Shown in pieces: positions 11,201-21,300 of a stretch of 54,298 nucleotides of DNA. The DNA lies in the NCBI GenBank assembly GCA_000310025.1, contig FN649741.1, positions 4,615,291 through 4,669,588 on the forward strand, read 5' to 3'. The notes under the pieces were generated by a model. The model saw nothing but the letters and a program-made list of their open reading frames with translations. It was not told the DNA's origin and made no database searches. The position numbers were made by a program, and so were the translations under genes. How positions within the stretch are numbered: the first letter of the stretch is position 1; every line of letters starts with the position of its first letter. This DNA is from Ectocarpus siliculosus. Taxonomy: Eukaryota > Sar > Phaeophyceae > Ectocarpales > Ectocarpaceae.

Positions 11201-14200
11201 TTCCCTCTACATCCCAGAAACTCGCGGGCAGTGTGTCCTTCACGGCGGCTCCAGTGAAGATCCTCAGGGTCAGGTCCCGCAGAGTGTTTACGCGGTTGAT
11301 GATTTGGTCCAGCTCCTCCCTCCGCTCCTTGTTCGTCTCACGTTTGCCAGCCTCCACGGGGTTCCACATCATATCTTTCACCATGCTTGGGGTGGACTCC
11401 TCTATCACAACCGGCACGACATGAGCCATCATGTTCACGTACGTCGTCACCAGATGGATGATGAACCGCCGTTGTTCATCCTCCAGTGTCACGCCACCGT
11501 CGGTCCGATTCTCCAGGACGCCCCACTGCTGCATTACGCTACCATCCGACAGGCTGTACTCGCCACAGTCGAACGACTCCACCACGAACTCCTCGTCGTC
11601 GATGCCAACCTTGGTCGTGCCCAAGAACACCCCGATGCTCTCTGGATCGAACACGTACTCCCAGTTGAAGTAACGCTCGAGCGCATCAAGGGCGGCACGC
11701 TTGAAAAACACCCCGTCCAAGATCTCGATACCGTCTAATGGGTCGTCGCACAACCCTCTAGTGAGTAGTTTGGCAATGAGAGGGATCGATGTGATAGACG
11801 AAGGCGGCTCATTGGGGGTGCGGGGACACGTATTCTCGAAGTGTTTCGCTTTTTCAGCGGCCTTTGCCCTGCTTGCCTCCACAAACGTGCCCATCTCGTC
11901 ACTGTTCAAAACATCTTCGAGGATGCGCGCATATTCCTTCGCGACGACCCTCGCTGGCTTCCGGACCCGCCGTTTGCGCACATTGCCAGCCGTCGAACCG
12001 GCTTTGGTCTTGCCAGCTTTGGCCTTACCCTTCGATGCAGCGCGCGGTTTCCTTTTGGTGGCCGTGATCGGATTCGCTACAGTTGACACGGGAGCCCGTT
12101 CCATCGGCCCACCCACGCCCCCCGGCTGCGGCTGCGGTTGAGTCGACCCCGGCCCGTCCACGTTCATCGGCTGCGGTTGCGGTTGAGTCGACCCCGGTCC
12201 GTCCACGTTCATCGGCTGCGGCTGCGGTTGAGTCGACCCCGGCCCATCCGCGACCGTCGGTTGTACCGGCGGTGTCTCCCCTCTCTTCTCTCTACACGCG
12301 TCGCAGAACCACTGTTCAAGGGAGAGCGAGCAATGGAAGGACGCGGTTAAACACGACGTGTGAGCATCTGAAGGTCAACACGCAATCAGGTTCACGAAAC
12401 ATCGGAGGTACACATGGCAGGACTTGTAAAACTTCCATCGCTACATTCTGCGCCTAAATAAATGACAGGCCAATATGACCTCACCTCATCCTCTTCGCCC
12501 GGGATAGCCTCAAGCGGAAATTTGGTACATCTGAGATGCAGGGCCCCTCGAACACAACCGTCGCACAGCAGAATCGGGTTGTCCGAGTACCAAGTCCCCT
12601 TGCTGCATTCCATGCATGCCGCTTTCTTTTCCTTCCCGGCTTTCCACGCCTCAACCTGGCCCTTGCCCCAGTCCAATTGGGTCGTTCTTTCTGGCTCCGG
12701 CAAATCTAACCACTCCTTCTCTCTTTTTTCGAACCAAGCATCGTCGTATCGAGCTTTGGACGACAAATCTTCCGGCTCGTCGGGTTTCCTGGGTGCTCTC
12801 CTGTCCCGCGCCGACGTCCGCCGCACCTGTTCCAAAACAGTCGAAGAGTGTGACGTTTAGCGTACACGGTGCGTGACCGCTTGAGCAACCAAACAACCCA
12901 TCGATCAAAGGAGACAATACAAACAAAGACAATGTTGGTTCGCCGTACGTAAACATGAAAAAAACAAAGACAGAAGACACACCTGTCCGTCCCCTGGGTC
13001 CGCTCCGCCTCGTATCGGGGCACGTCGGCGGAGGCCACCGGCCCCGCGTCTTTGGCGTCTTCGGCGGCGGCAGCGGCGGCGTTTCTCGCTCCGGCGGCGG
13101 TTCTGGTGCTTGAGTTGACGACGACCAGTCCTCCGCCAGCTGCGAGGCTTGGTCACACGAACCCGTGGCACCCACTCGTCCTCCTCGACAACGTAGGGGG
13201 CGTCCCGGGGACCGTCCTCCGCGTTCGCGTGCTCCCGGGGCTCGTCCTCCGCGCTCGCGTGCTCCCGGGGCTCGTCCACGCTCCCCCGAGGTTCGTCATG
13301 TTCCTCGGGAGGGTCATCCGCGGACGCGTCGTCCTCCTCGTCCACGCTCCCCCGGGGTTGGTCGTGTTCCTGGGGGTCGTCCTCGCCGTCCACGTGGTCG
13401 TCGGCGTCCTCCCCGTCCATCTCCAGTACATCGTACATGTTGCCCGTGTCGTACGCGTACGATCTGGGCTCGTCGGTGTCGTCCATGTCATCAAAGTCCA
13501 TCTTAATCTGCTCCCAGTGAGTGCATTGCTCGTCCGACCAGTCGCCGAGCCTTAGCTTGGCCTTCCCCTGAGAACAAATCAAAGCGCCAACCATAAAACT
13601 AAGTTTAGATCGGCTGCGATTCAACAAAACCGGCGACGTACATTCCAATCGACCTTAACATTGCTTACCTCAGAAATCATTTCGGGAGAAGCGTCGTCAC
13701 TGTCCGTCTCGCCGTCCGTCTCTGCATCGGCGGCGGCCTCGGGAAGCGCCTCGGTCACAGCACCAGGGGGCGTCTCCACACCGGCGTCGCTGTCCGTCTC
13801 CCCGTCCGTCTCACCGTCCTTCTCCGCGTCGCCGACGAGCGCCTCAAAGTTCATCTTCAGAAGCTCGGTGAGGTACCGCACCGCCCAGATGACGTCTCCG
13901 GGTCCACATGGGTCAACCAAGGGCTCCGACATGCTTTTCTGGTGGGAAGAGAGGTGGGAGGAAGTGGGGGGTGAGTATTCCGACGCGCAAATTGTTCGGC
14001 TCACGAAAACACGAAAAATTAAACTGCCAACACGAAAGTAATCTGACCTTGGGTACAAGAGCCTCGAAGTGCACACGCTGGGGGTGGTGTAGCAGCAAGT
14101 GTTCCCCCAGGGGACGAGGTGCTCCTAGCTCTTCTTCGGGAGCATTGATGGCGTCGAACAGCCGTCCAGTCCGCTCATCCTCTTGGACGATTTGCGCACC

Positions 14201-14614
14201 CGGAAGGCCGAAAAGCTTCCCGATGATCAGGATGGCGTTCTCGTCCAGGTAAGACCCATCCATCACGGTGACGATATCCCAGTCGCGCTGGCTGCCCATT
14301 CGTGCATCCGACTTGGCCAGCTTCGCGAGTTCTTCGTCCGTCTTGGGTGGGCGGTCGACGGGGTAAAACAGCTGCCCCGTCTCAGCGGCGTACTCCACTA
14401 CCAGCTTCCGACAGAGCGCCAAGAACTCCTTCATCGCCACCTTAGCCTCGGGAGACGCGCCGTCCAGCGACAGTATGGCCTGCGCGTCGCGTGGATCCAT
14501 CCCACCAGCATGCAAGGCGATGAGAGCCATCCCGTAAAGACCACAGTCCCCCCCCGCATTGTTTTGCACACACTGCCTGTCTTCCTCCACCGTTTTCGTC
14601 GCCACCTGCCCCAT
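8228..14614 (-). CDS. Nine-exon gene: OTU-like protease, PHD finger and FQPGDW domain (about 1,759 aa)
   Basis: Exons (high to low): 14614-14048, 13938-13669, 13567-12983, 12826-12485, 12311-11112, 10940-9892, 9738-9300, 9147-8668, 8575-8228. All introns are GT-AG, 83-173 bp. Phases are 0 throughout except intron 6 (phase 2), and the frame stays open, which is strong support. Exon 1 resembles an OTU cysteine protease: GGDCGLYG with Cys24, a central SYLDENAILIIGKLFGLPG segment and a terminal RVHFEALVPK with His182. Exons 2-3 are acidic, with two ETDGETDSD repeats, then a strongly basic tract. Exons 4 and 5 join to make a complete Cys4-His-Cys3 PHD finger (about 545-594: CMEC, CDGC, H-x2-C, WFCDAC), followed by a PQPQPMNVDGPGST repeat. 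Exons 5-8 are unrecognised. Exon 9 repeats the C-terminal domain of the neighbouring HNH nuclease. The last intron is the least certain: without it, exon 8 stops at 8641. An AG just before the ATG suggests a 5' UTR intron. A nuclear deubiquitinase or chromatin-reader role is inference. Confidence 0.65.
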
Positions 14615-14730
14615 GTTTCACCTGTCATGTTTTCAGTTGTAGAGGAGGGAAGTGGGACATGAGAGGGAGGGGTGTACGTGCCAGCACAAGCTCCGAACAA
14701 TCTATTTATGTGATACATCATTGAAGTGCA

Positions 14731-14773
14731 TTTGTATTTATATTTTGGATAAGTACTGGACTGTGAGCGGGGG
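14731..14773. repeat. Left member of the direct repeat bracketing the satellite
   Basis: The segment TTTTGGATAAGTACTGGACT with its flanks (a T/A-rich lead and GTGAGCGGG tail) recurs almost unchanged, in the same orientation, at about 16068-16111. The two copies bracket the 83-bp satellite array. Fragmentary satellite-like pieces also lie at 14641-14700 and 14778-14821. Confidence 0.75.
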
Positions 14774-14821
14774 GTGGATGGAGAGAGGGGGCGGTGCCAA
14801 CACAAGCTCAAAATTCATCTC

Positions 14822-15890
14822 AAATGGGACATGAGAGGGAGGGAGGGAGAGGGGGGAGGTGCAAACACAAGCTTCCCATATATCGAGATTTGAATACGCA
14901 TATTCAAATGGGACATGAGAGAGGGAGGGAGGGAGAGGGGGGAGGTGCAAACACAAGCTTCCCATATATCGAGATTTGAATACGCATATTCAAATGGGAC
15001 ATGAGAGGGAGGGAGGGAGAGGGGGGGAGGTGCCAACACAAGCTTCCCATATATCGAGATTTGAATACGCATATTCAAATGGGACATGAGAGGGAGGGAG
15101 GGAGAGGGGGAGGTGCCAACACAAGCTTTCCCATATATCGAGATCTCAATACGCATATTCAAATGGGACATGAGAGGGAGGGAGGGAGAGGGGGAGGTGC
15201 AAACACAAGCTTCCCATATATCGAGATTTGAATACGCATATTCAAATGGGACATGAGAGGGAGGGAGGGAGAGGGGGAGGTGCCAACACAAGCTTCCCAT
15301 ATATCGAGATTTGAATACGCATATTCAAATGGGACATGAGAGGGAGGGAGGGAGAGGGGGAGGTGCCAACACAAGCTTCCCATATATCGAGATCTGAATA
15401 CGCATATTCAAATGGGACATGAGAGGGAGGGAGGGAGAGGGGGAGGTGCCAACACAAGCTTCCCATATATCGAGATTTGAATACGCATATTCAAATGGGA
15501 CATGAGAGGGAGGGAGGGAGAGGGGGGGAGGTGCCAACACAAGCTTCCCATGTATCGAGATTTGAATACGCATATTCAAATGGGACATGAGAGGGAGGGA
15601 GGGAGAGGGGGGGAGGTGCCAACACAAGCTTCCCATATATCGAGATTTGAATACGCATATTCAAATGGGACATGAGAGGGAGGGAGGGAGAGGGGGGGGT
15701 GCCAACACAAGCTTCCCATATATCGAGATTTGAATACGCATATTCAAATGGGACATGAGAGGGAGGGAGGGAGAGGGGGGGGAGGTGCCAACACAAGCTT
15801 CCCATATATCGAGATTTGAATACGCATATTCAAATGGGACATGAGAGGGAGGGAGGGAGAGGGGGAGGTGCCAACACAAGCTTCCCATAC
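14822..15890. repeat. Satellite array, 13 units of 83-86 bp
   Basis: Units begin with AAATGGGACATGAGAGGGAG at 14822, 14906, 14992, 15077, 15161, 15244, 15327, 15410, 15493, 15578, 15663, 15746 and 15832. Spacing varies from 83 to 86 bp, mostly through the length of an internal G run. Each unit has a purine-rich GAGGGAGGGAGGGAGAG block, an AACACAAGCTTCCCATATATCGAG segment (split here only by a C/A variant before it) and the near-palindrome TTTGAATACGCATATTCAAA. The units are nearly identical, so the array was recently amplified or homogenised. Long minus-strand open frames across it are a by-product of a unit length near a multiple of three and are not genes. The array sits about 200 bp upstream of the large gene's ATG. 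Confidence 0.95.
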
Positions 15891-15957
15891 ATCTCAATAT
15901 GCATATTGAGATTTGAATATGCGTATTGAGAATCTGAATACGCATATTGAGATATGG
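15889..15957. repeat. Palindromic tail of the satellite
   Basis: After the last unit the sequence becomes a chain of short inverted repeats built from CTCAATATGCATATTGAG and GAATACGCATATTGAG variants. One perfect 22-bp palindrome is centred near 15901. It looks like rearranged copies of the palindromic part of the satellite unit and could fold into stacked hairpins. Confidence 0.8.
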
Positions 15958-16067
15958 TGCAAGAGGTGAAATGCTCTCGAAAACGCCATCCAGGGTCCGA
16001 AACCCCGTCTATTTTTGCGGTAGATAAATGGAGGGGTCACTACTAGGGTTTAGTGTGTGAACCGTGC

Positions 16068-16111
16068 TTTTTGATTTATGTTTTGGATAAGTACTGGACT
16101 GTGAACGGGAT
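16068..16111. repeat. Right member of the direct repeat bracketing the satellite
   Basis: This is the same-orientation copy of the segment at 14731-14773 (core TTTTGGATAAGTACTGGACT, then GTGAACGGG). The two differ at only a few positions. The pair could be remnants of a larger unit that contained the satellite, or ends of an insertion. Confidence 0.75.
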
Positions 16112-16436
16112 TCGGGCGTTTTAATTTATGCCTGTATTTTCGGACTGCAGACGAGATCAAGACTCTGAGACAAGGCGGCGGGAGAGAGAGTACACAACGC
16201 CAGCAAGCGCTCCCAGAGAGCCGAGCCCCGTTGATCAACCATAAACCCAACCTAGGGTACCATTATTTCTTCTCTGCGATGCCACGTTAAGCAAGTCCCG
16301 TTGGTATATCCTAATCCGCCCATGCACACACGAATACAACCTAGGTAAATAGACCGAGAGAAAGTAGTCCTAGCACTCGCTCGAAGAAAATAGGCGCTCA
16401 TTGTCAAGTAGACCGATAGAAGACAAAATAAAAGAG

Positions 16437-16536
16437 NNNNNNNNNNNNNNNNNNNNNNNNNNNNNNNNNNNNNNNNNNNNNNNNNNNNNNNNNNNNNNNN
16501 NNNNNNNNNNNNNNNNNNNNNNNNNNNNNNNNNNNN
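16437..16536. other. Assembly gap (100 N)
   Basis: Exactly 100 N, a conventional placeholder for unknown gap size. The sequences on its two sides are copies of one another (see 16554-16752), so the true gap is probably zero or negative. Confidence 0.95.
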
Positions 16537-16780
16537 GCCCCCTTTTTTAACTAAAAACCCACCCTGGGGTCCCTTTTTTTTTTTTTTGCGAGCCCCCTTA
16601 AAGCAAGTCCCCTTGGTTTTTCTAATTCCCCCCCGCCCCCCCCGAAACCAACCTGGGTAAATAGCCCGGGAAAAAGTTGTCCTTCCCCTCCCTCGAAAAA
16701 AATGGGGGCTCTTTTCGACGTAGCCCGTTGGAAGGCGAAAAAAAAAGGGGGGGGCAAAGAAGCCCCCCCCCCCCCCCCCC
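16537..16780. other. Low-quality degraded duplicate of the sequence left of the gap
   Basis: From about 16554 to 16752 the order of words matches 16246-16436: CCCAACCTAGGGT against CCACCCTGGGGT, AAGCAAGTCCCGTTGG against AAGCAAGTCCCCTTGG, then AACCTAGGTAAATAGACC against AACCTGGGTAAATAGCCC. The differences are nearly all homopolymer expansions and A/T to C/G miscalls, typical of the tail of a Sanger read. This is one genomic locus represented twice, not a biological duplication. Confidence 0.85.
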
Positions 16781-17114
16781 TGAAAAGGGATTGCACGCGT
16801 AGTGCAATCTGGAAGACCCGTGGAGAAGAACTCACTTGATGCTAACTCGTACGGAACAGCAGCGGTAGCTGTTGCCTTGGGTAACGGAAAGGACTGACAA
16901 CAGTGGGGGACGGATCCTCGCTCAAGCAGCTACTACATGTAGATCCTGCCCCCTGTTTTATCCTTCCGCGGGGAGCTACATCTCCCCGCACATCTAAATC
17001 CTGTAACCCCCCCCAACAAAATCGAATGTACCACGTAGAGCCCGTTGCTCCTCTTACTCGGAAGCTCAGAGAAAAATAAGTGTGTAGTCCAGCTTTCAGA
17101 ACATAAAAAAGCTG
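16781..17114. other. Spacer with two short hairpins
   Basis: No gene is visible. Two perfect inverted repeats are present: GATTGCAC/GTGCAATC at 16789-16809 with a 5-base loop, and GCGGGGAG/CTCCCCGC at 16968-16989 with a 6-base loop. The interval ends at the left target-site duplication of the copia element. Confidence 0.5.
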
Positions 17115-17119
17115 TCGTC
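17115..17119. repeat. Target-site duplication TCGTC (left)
   Basis: TCGTC directly precedes the left LTR and is repeated directly after the right LTR at 24404-24408. A 5-bp duplication is the expected size for Ty1/copia integrase. Confidence 0.9.
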
Positions 17120-17351
17120 TGTTTGGGGTGTCGGCGCGTGAACTATGTTATCACGCTCGCGGGCTCTTGTCGAGAGCGTGTTGCACAAAGGAGTGACTCA
17201 AGTTCCTTGATTATTAGAGAGTAACGGACGTGAGCAAGAAGAGGCAAAGCCTGCTGCACGAAGTCTGTCTATCAAATCCATATCTATCTCATCTGCGTAA
17301 CCCCCTCGGAGATCTCGGGGACTTGTATCCTGCCGAGTACACACACAAATA
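17120..17351 (-). repeat. 3' LTR of the copia element
   Basis: It is 232 bp and aligns end to end with 24172-24403, with six substitutions and no indels by eye. In element orientation it starts TATTTG where the 5' LTR has TGTTTG, a point mutation of the canonical TG end. It ends CAAACA. Confidence 0.95.
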
Positions 17352-17361
17352 GCCCCCCTAC
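17352..17361 (-). other. Polypurine tract
   Basis: On the minus strand AGTAGGGGGGC lies directly against the start of the 3' LTR. This is the expected site and composition for the primer of plus-strand DNA synthesis. Confidence 0.7.
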
Positions 17362-17949
17362 TCGGTACGATATACGATCTACGAGATCCTCCGTACATAT
17401 CGCCAGGTAAAACGGCAACAAATCTAAAAACCATTCATCTTTCGTATCCACAGATCATCTCAACTCCCGGATCTATCGAATATTCAAGTTTCAGGTTACT
17501 ACTCCTCCTATGATTCTGGAACTTCACTAAGAGTCTTAACAAGCACCCCTTCTCGAGAAAATGTCGTCACCACATTCTCAAGCAGTCAAACACAAATAAT
17601 TATCCTTGGAAGAATACTCAGCAAAGATCAACATTACATCAGAGCCACGTCATAAAGACTCTGGACGGACAACTCTGGCAAAACACGTCAACAAATACCT
17701 CGAACAAAATCCTCGCAAAACTGTGTTTCAACTCATTGACCAATTTTAAATAAGCTTCGGAAGCACATAGGCCTCAACCATGTCTTACCAAAATATTTCA
17801 AATCCTTCCTCCAATACATCGTTCAGAACAGTCATCAATACCAAATACATGCGGCACAAATAGACCAACGTTAAAAACCCGGCGTTCGAAGACGCCAGAG
17901 GAAACTTTCGCCCATTATGCCGTTTCTCAAACATCCAGACATGGACTTC

Positions 17950-18158
17950 TTGACAGCCCCCCTGCTGCATCATCTCCCAAAACATAAAATCTTAACAGCC
18001 CCTCTGCTGCCTTATCTCCCAAAACATAAAAATCTTAACAGCCCCTCTGCTGCCTTATCTCCCAATACATAAAAGCTTAACAGCCCCCCTGCTGCATCAT
18101 CTCCCAAAACACAAACGCTTAACAGCCCCCCTGCTGCCTTTTCTCCCAATACATAAGC
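17950..18158. repeat. Five tandem 42-43-bp repeats in the copia 3' region
   Basis: Units start at about 17950, 17992, 18035, 18077 and 18119. Each has the form TTAACAGCCCCTCTGCTGCC followed by a CTCCCAAAACATAAA-like tail. They lie in the roughly 1-kb non-coding stretch between the pol stop and the 3' LTR. Such tandem blocks often differ in number between copies of one family. Confidence 0.9.
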
Positions 18159-18396
18159 TCAATGGTCAAATACACTTCGTCTGAATCATAGAAGACAACG
18201 AAGAAACAACATACAAATATTCAAAGGATGCAAAATAACTATGTACTACAATGATAATCGTGGTATCACACACAACCCCCCCCCCATGATTATCATGGCA
18301 GTACCCAGAACACACAAGATAATATCAAGAAAAACACACATTGACCAAAAGAAATGCCGCCAAACACAAACAGGACACGAACAGTCCAAGAATGCC

Positions 18397-21300
18397 TCAA
18401 AGGTTCATGACAAAGTTGCGGTGCACTGAAAACGCCTCCTTGTGCAGTGGTTTCGTAAGAAAGTCGGCGTGCTGCAAATGCGACGGGACAAAAACGACCT
18501 TGAACTCCCCCCGGTCAACACGCTCCCGAATGAAATGGTGGCGGATTTCAATATGCTTGGAGTTGGGGGTGGTGGCTGGGTTGTTAGCCAAATGAAGCGC
18601 CCCGACATTGTCCTCCTTGATAACAGTGCACCCCACATCCCCATCCGGAAAGATAAAACTCCAGAGATACCGCAAGAAAATCGCCTCCTTCATGCCATCG
18701 GCCATTGCAGCGTAATCAGCTTCCGTAGAAGACATCGTGACGCTCTTCTGAGTCCGAGAGAAAAACGACACGCAGGACCCCGCGCACATGACAACACCTC
18801 CCGACACAGACCGCCTGTCCGTCGCTTTGCTAGCGAAGTCCGAGTCCACGTACACCTCCAAGCTAACACCACCTGCCGTACCCCGCTGAAATGTAATACC
18901 GTACGCACTCGTGAATCTAATGTACATCACAATATGCAACGCAGCCTTCCAGTGTAAGGACTTGGGCGCGTAAGAATACCGTGCAACGGCACGGACGGCG
19001 TTGAGGATGTCCGGCCGAGTTTGATTCGCAAGCCACATCAAGTGCCCCACCAAAGAGCGAAACGGCTCTGTAACGTCGGGTTCACACGCATCAAACTCCT
19101 CAAGCTTCACGCCAACGGCCATGGGGGTTTCTTTGTTACGGGTGACACCAAACTTCGCGACCATGGTGGTGGCATACGTCTGTTGGGAAAGCGTAATGGT
19201 TCCCTGAGCAAAATCACGAGAAAAACGAATACCAGCGTACAAGCGAAGTTCTCCAAGGTTGGTGATGGGAACATCCTCGTTCAAGTCACTACCAAATTGC
19301 TCACACCGACTCTTCTTCCCGATGGCAAAGATGTCATCGACATGGACGACAACGACCATGCCGACAACCCCCTCTTCGATCAAGCGCATGACGCAAGCGT
19401 CGGCAGCACACTGTTCAAAACCAAGACTCTTCATGCCCCTAACCAAGTGTTTATGCCACGTGCGGGGTGCTTGCTTCAAGCCATAGAGACTACGACGGAG
19501 GCGAACAATCTTACCAGAAAGAACACCGCAGCCCAGCGGCAGGCGGAGGTACACACACTCCTGCAACTCTGATTGAACAAAGGCCTGCTCCGCATCGAAA
19601 TGACACAAGTCCAAACCCAACTCACATGCGAGAGCTGCTAACAAACGGATACTAGTGACAGACGGGCACGGGGAGAAGGTCTCAAAGAAATCAATACCTT
19701 CACGTTGACCGAAACCTCGAGCCACCAACCTCGCCTTTGCACGCACAGGACGGCCATACTCGTTCCCCTTCCACGCGTAAACCCTCTTGGCCGCGATCAC
19801 GTTCGTTCCTCGTTGCTACTCCCCCGCTGCCATCGTCTCGAACGTCCCCGCCGCCGAAAGCCCAGCAATCTCCTTGCGCTCCGCCGCACGCCAGATGGGA
19901 TCATGCGGTCCGGCATGTGCTTGCTTGTAAGTTTCCGGAGTCTCCAAGTCGGCAACCAAACCATCCGGCAACGCTGGGTCATCGATATCCGCTGTAGGGC
20001 CACTAAGAGAACGGGTCATCTGCTCATCCGCCGCCAGCAGCGCGAAAGCCCCCGGCATGCCGGTTCTACGAGACCCCGACCTCGTGACGGCAGGCGTCAC
20101 CTCGTGCTGCTGCCGGTGTATCACCCTCCGCTCGGGTGGCGCGTGGTACATGTCAGCCCAATCTAGCTCCATCGCCGCCTTCACGGGAAGTCCACCTGCC
20201 GTTGCCCCCACCACCGGTGCCGCCGCTCCTGCCGCGAGGGCCTGCGCCCCGGCCGCCTCCCCCACCGTCGCCGGGGGGAAGACACTGCTGCCGGGGGCCG
20301 CCGCTCCAGCTGCAGATGCTGCCGCCGATGCCACCGCTCCTGCCGCGAGGGCCTGCGCCCCGGCCGCCTCCCCCACCGTCGCCGGGGGGAAGACACTCCT
20401 GCCGGGGGCCGTCGCTCCAGCTGCAGGTGCTACCGCCGATCCCGCCGCTCCAGCCGCTACCCCCAGCGCCCCGAGAGGTTCCGTCGCGTCCACTACTGCT
20501 CCGCCCCCCCACGTGGGTATCTCCCCAACGAAAGGCGCCCGACAATAGCCCCAAGTGATGTCCGCGGAGTAGCTGCAGACCCCTGAGGAGAGGAGGACCT
20601 TGTGCGCAGCAGACGAGTGGTTGTTGCCGGTGTTGAGATAGAAACAGCGCTCCCCCTTGGACTCGGTCTTGTTCTTCCGGTTACGGTGACGGAAACCAGG
20701 CATCATGAACGGCAGCGGAAGAGTCGTGGCACGTCGCTTGTAGAGCTTCTCCCACGGGCATAGCTTGTCGGGTGTGTGAGCCTGCGCGGTCATGTTGAGC
20801 GTGTCGTTCATCTAAGCAAGCGCCTCCGGCCAGATCGTCGTCCACGCCATCACCTTTCGAGGAAACTCCAAGTCCGGGAAGAGCCGTGGGAACTCCAACC
20901 ACGCCGCCTTGCCCCCTTCATCGACAAGCGCGATATTTCGCTCCGCGCGCCCGTTGCGCTTCGCACCATCGACAGGGGTAAGTTCCACCGCAACCCCGAG
21001 CTCAGACAGCAAGTGCCGGAAGTCGGCGTTGGTGAACTCGGTCCCGTTACCAAAACGAGCAACACCTAACCCACCGTGAGTCCCTGCCAACTGCTTCGTG
21101 TCGACGTACCACGCGCCAAAATCGTCACACAAAGTGGAACCGCTCTTGTCCGCAAGAAACAGCGTCCACCCCACGTTGGAGTAGTCGTCCACCACCATCA
21201 TGCAGTATCGAGCTCCACCAGTGGACGGCGGATACGGGCCGGTCAGATCGATGAAGACACGCCCAAACGGCCTCCCCGCCTTGGCTTTCGTCTCCTTCGG

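Noticed and set aside
12905-13648. CRISPR-like reading of the short GC-rich repeats here
   Set aside because: The repeats encode acidic EPREHA-type peptides in frame inside an exon. There is no spacer structure, and the genome is eukaryotic.
14815-15945. Overlapping minus-strand open frames of 74-161 codons with a repeating protein sequence
   Set aside because: They are translations of the 83-86-bp satellite. The frame stays open only because the unit lacks stops in some phases. There is no domain and no splice support.
14743-16110. Reading the bracketing direct repeats as LTRs
   Set aside because: They are only about 40 bp, and there is no coding content, purine tract or target duplication between or around them.
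16551-16835. Minus-strand 94-codon ORF right of the gap
   Set aside because: The underlying bases are low-quality duplicates of the left flank, with spurious homopolymers.
20136-20558. Plus-strand and other-frame long ORFs across the alanine/proline linker
   Set aside because: They are shadows of the GC-rich pol linker on the opposite strand.
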